Source: Persicaria tinctoria
Taxonomy: Eukaryota > Streptophyta > Magnoliopsida > Caryophyllales > Polygonaceae
Length of the DNA stretch: 64,000 bases
Direction of reading: 5' to 3'
Assembly: GCA_037127255.1 (NCBI GenBank)
Contig: JBANSL010000002.1
Location: forward strand, 5,004,001-5,068,000
In this document: positions 62,401 through 64,000 of the stretch, piece after piece
Position numbering within the stretch: position 1 is the first letter of the stretch
Layout: every line of letters begins with the position of its first letter
Position numbers and translations under genes: made by a program
Notes under the pieces: generated by a model
What the model was told of the DNA's origin: nothing
Database searches by the model: none
What the model saw: the letters and a program-made list of their open reading frames with translations, nothing else

Positions 62401-64000
62401 TCCCTCTGAACACCCGTTGCGGACACATGCTCGGTATTTTTTGAATAACTTGAGATCCGTTGGTCCAATCGGGCCGTTTGAGGACTCCTGGGAAAGCTAA
62501 CTTCGATATCTACGACTTTACTGGGGAGGTTTTTATAGAATTCCTCCTCTAAAAGGGCTAAAAAACCATTTTTCCCAGGCTTAAATTTGGGCAAATTTTC
62601 GGCTTTTTTCAAAGGGGTTAGTACACGAAAAAATATGAAAATCTCAAAAAATGAAAAATCCAAAATACTTTGCACTAGGCAAGGTGGGATGCTGTTAAGG
62701 ACATCCGTCCACAAAACTCCCGCCCGGGATGTCCAAATGGGCCCGGAATTAAGGTAATGTCCCTCTGAACACCCGTTGCGGACACATGCTCGGTATTTTT
62801 TGAATAACTTGAGATCCGTTGGTCCAATCGGGCCGTTTGAGGACTCCTGGGAAAGCTAACTTCGATAGCTACGACTTTACTGGGGAGGTTTTTATAGAAT
62901 TACTCCTCTAAAAAGAATAAAAAAACATTTTTCCCAGGCTTAAATTTGGGCAAATTTTCGGCTTTTTTCAAAGGGGTTAGTACACGAAAAAATATGAAAA
63001 TCTCAAAAAATGAAAAATCCAAAATACTTTGCACTAAGCAAGGTGGGATGCTGTTAAGGACATCCGTCCACAAAACTCCCGCCCGGGATGTCCAAATGGG
63101 CCCGGAATTAAGGTAATGTCCCTCTGAACAGTCGTTGCGGACACATGCTCCGTATTTTTTGAATAACTTGAGATCCGTTGGTCCAATCGGGCCGTTTGAG
63201 GACTCCTGGGAAAGCTAACTTCGATAGCTACGACTTTACTGGGGAGGTTTTTATAGAATTACTCCTCTAAAAAGAATAAAAAACCATTTTTCCCAGGCTT
63301 AAATTTGGGCAAATTTTCGGCTTTTTTCAAAGGGATTAGTACACGAAAAAATATGAAAATCTCAAAACATGAAAAATCCAAAATACTTTGCACTAAGCAT
63401 AGTGGGATGCTGTTAAGGACATCCGTCCACAAAACTCCCGCCCGGGATGTCCAAATGGGCCCGGAATTAAGGTAATGTCCCTCTGAACAGCCGTTGCGGA
63501 CACATGCTCCGTATTTTTTGAATAACTTGAGATCCGTTGGTCCAATCGGGCCGTTTGAGGACTCCTGGGAAAGCTAACTTCGATAGCTACGACTTTACTG
63601 GGGAGGTTTTTATAGAATTCCTCCTCTAAAAAGAATAAAAAACCATTTTTCCCAGGCTTAAATTTGGGCAAATTTTCGGCTTTTTTCAAAGGGATTAGTA
63701 CACGAAAAAATATGAAAATCTCAAAAAATGAAAAATCCAAAATACTTTGCACTAAGCATAGTGGGATGCTGTTAAGGACATCCGTCCACAAAACTCCCGC
63801 CCGGGATGTCCAAATGGGCCCGGAATTAAGGTAATGTCCCTCTGAACAGCCGTTGCGGACACATGCTCCGTATTTTTTGAATAACTTGAGATCCGTTGGT
63901 CCAATCGGGCCGTTTGAGGACTCCTGGGACAGCTAACTTCGATAGCTACGACTTTACTGGGGAGGTTTTCAGAGAATTCCTCCTCTAAAAGGGCTAAAAA
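53451..64000. repeat. Divergent L/P/K monomers without clean HOR
   Basis: About 29 units (the last partial) mix states found elsewhere with many private ones: GGAATGAAGG (58441, 59158, 62032 area), CGATATCTACG (60713 and 62507 area), AAGAATAAAAAAACATTT in several L units, ACTACGCAAGG, and TGAGCCCGG near 59150. P-like GGGACAGC units recur near 53512, 54589, 55307, 55666, 57824, 58541, 60336, 61411 and 63927, with no constant period. Length changes cluster here: +1 near 56330, +2 near 56805 and +1 near 61482. Greater unit-to-unit divergence and lack of long exact periods suggest an older or less homogenised part of the array, possibly nearer an edge. Confidence 0.85.
56323..57043. repeat. Two monomers with length-changing insertions (360 and 361 nt)
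   Basis: The unit at 56323 begins CTCGGTAATTTTTTG, one A more than usual (near 56330). The next, at 56683, has TCTAAAAAAGGGC, two A more than usual (near 56804-56809). Both changes are in homopolymer runs. The first shifts the minus-strand frame so that two otherwise separate open stretches join into one long one over 56075-56608. That is a by-product of the indel, not a sign of a gene. Confidence 0.85.

Larger units (their letters stand above)
1..64000. repeat. Satellite DNA array of 358-359 bp monomers, 178 complete copies
   Basis: The same unit recurs head-to-tail from the first base to the last, always in one orientation. Taking the CTCGGTAT/CTCCGTAT block as unit start, there are 59 units up to 21157, 119 from 21158 to 63865, and a 135-nt partial unit to the end. 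Unit length is 359 nt, or 358 nt in the S and S* types, which share one deleted C. A handful of units are 358, 360 or 361 nt through private indels. No inverted unit, mobile-element insertion, unique spacer or other repeat interrupts the array. No gene-like coding signal is present. Monomer length near 360 bp (about two nucleosomes) and HOR organisation are typical of eukaryotic, especially plant, heterochromatic satellites. The family itself is not one I recognise. Confidence 0.98.

Noticed and set aside
1..64000. CRISPR array or bacterial tandem-repeat locus
   Set aside because: Units are 359 nt with no short repeat/unique spacer structure, and there are no cas genes or bacterial coding regions.
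1..64000. rDNA spacer or tandem gene cluster
   Set aside because: No rRNA, tRNA or 5S-like segment, no internal promoter boxes and no coding exon recognisable within the unit.
1..64000. Retrotransposon or other mobile element insertion
   Set aside because: The monomer phase runs unbroken from start to end apart from 1-2 nt indels, leaving no room for an inserted element, LTR or target-site duplication.

Overview
The whole window is one uninterrupted tandem satellite-DNA array. I find no gene, RNA gene, transposon, CRISPR array, telomere repeat or unique sequence in it. The repeat unit is 358-359 nt. With each unit starting at the CTCGGTAT (or CTCCGTAT) block, the window opens at a unit boundary, holds 178 complete monomers, all head-to-tail on the same strand, and ends 135 nt into the 179th, which starts at 63866. 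The count closes exactly from the monomer starts and the indels I could see: 59 monomers before 21158 and 119 after. A chromosome-scale satellite of about 360 bp with CAAAA motifs and phased A-tracts points to a eukaryote, and a plant centromeric, subtelomeric or knob-type array is the most natural guess. I do not recognise the family, and nothing here fixes the species or the chromosomal position.

Monomer types used below. S: 358 nt, with AGAGAATTGCTCC, AAGGGCCAAAAAAC and GGGAAATTTT (one C deleted). L: 359 nt, with TATAGAATTACTCC, AAGACTAAAAAACC and GGGCAAATTT. S*: 358 nt, like S but with GAATTC and, at most copies, GGTATGTTTTG at the start. K: 359 nt, with TTTGATGACTC, ACTAGGGAGG, GAATTC, AAGCTT and an A8 tract. 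P: 359-360 nt, with GGGACAGCTA and CTGCGGAGG. Adjacent monomers differ much more than copies one higher-order period apart, so this is a higher-order repeat (HOR) array.

Layout. 1-21157: S/L domain. It has 717-bp S-L dimers (1-3943), a variant dimer block ending in an L-L-L run (3944-7171), more dimers (7172-10039), a 2152-bp hexamer twice (10040-14343), a second 2152-bp hexamer twice plus a local 718-bp dimer duplication (14702-19723), and a dimer tail. 21158-23311: a 1077-bp L-L-L trimer twice, where HindIII sites first appear. 23312-34792: mixed K/S*/L/P region built of displaced duplications (3230, 3587, 4304 and 4663 bp). 34793-45553: 2511-bp heptamers (P-S*-L-L-K-S*-L), one copy cut to 2152 bp by loss of one L. 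44837-53450: a 4307-bp dodecamer twice, whose first ~2.25 kb also sits alone 12,197 bp upstream at 32640. 53451-64000: more divergent monomers with scattered indels and no clean HOR.

No gene set works together here. The open frames in the array are by-products of the repeat: they begin at TTG rather than ATG, recur once per monomer, and open or close with the S/L/K/P sequence type. Sequence-level signals shared by all units are a GC-rich dyad with an 8-bp inverted repeat, a CCGTTGG/CCAATCGG dyad, an AAATTTG/CAAATTT dyad, and a phased A-tract segment. Any role for them is inference.
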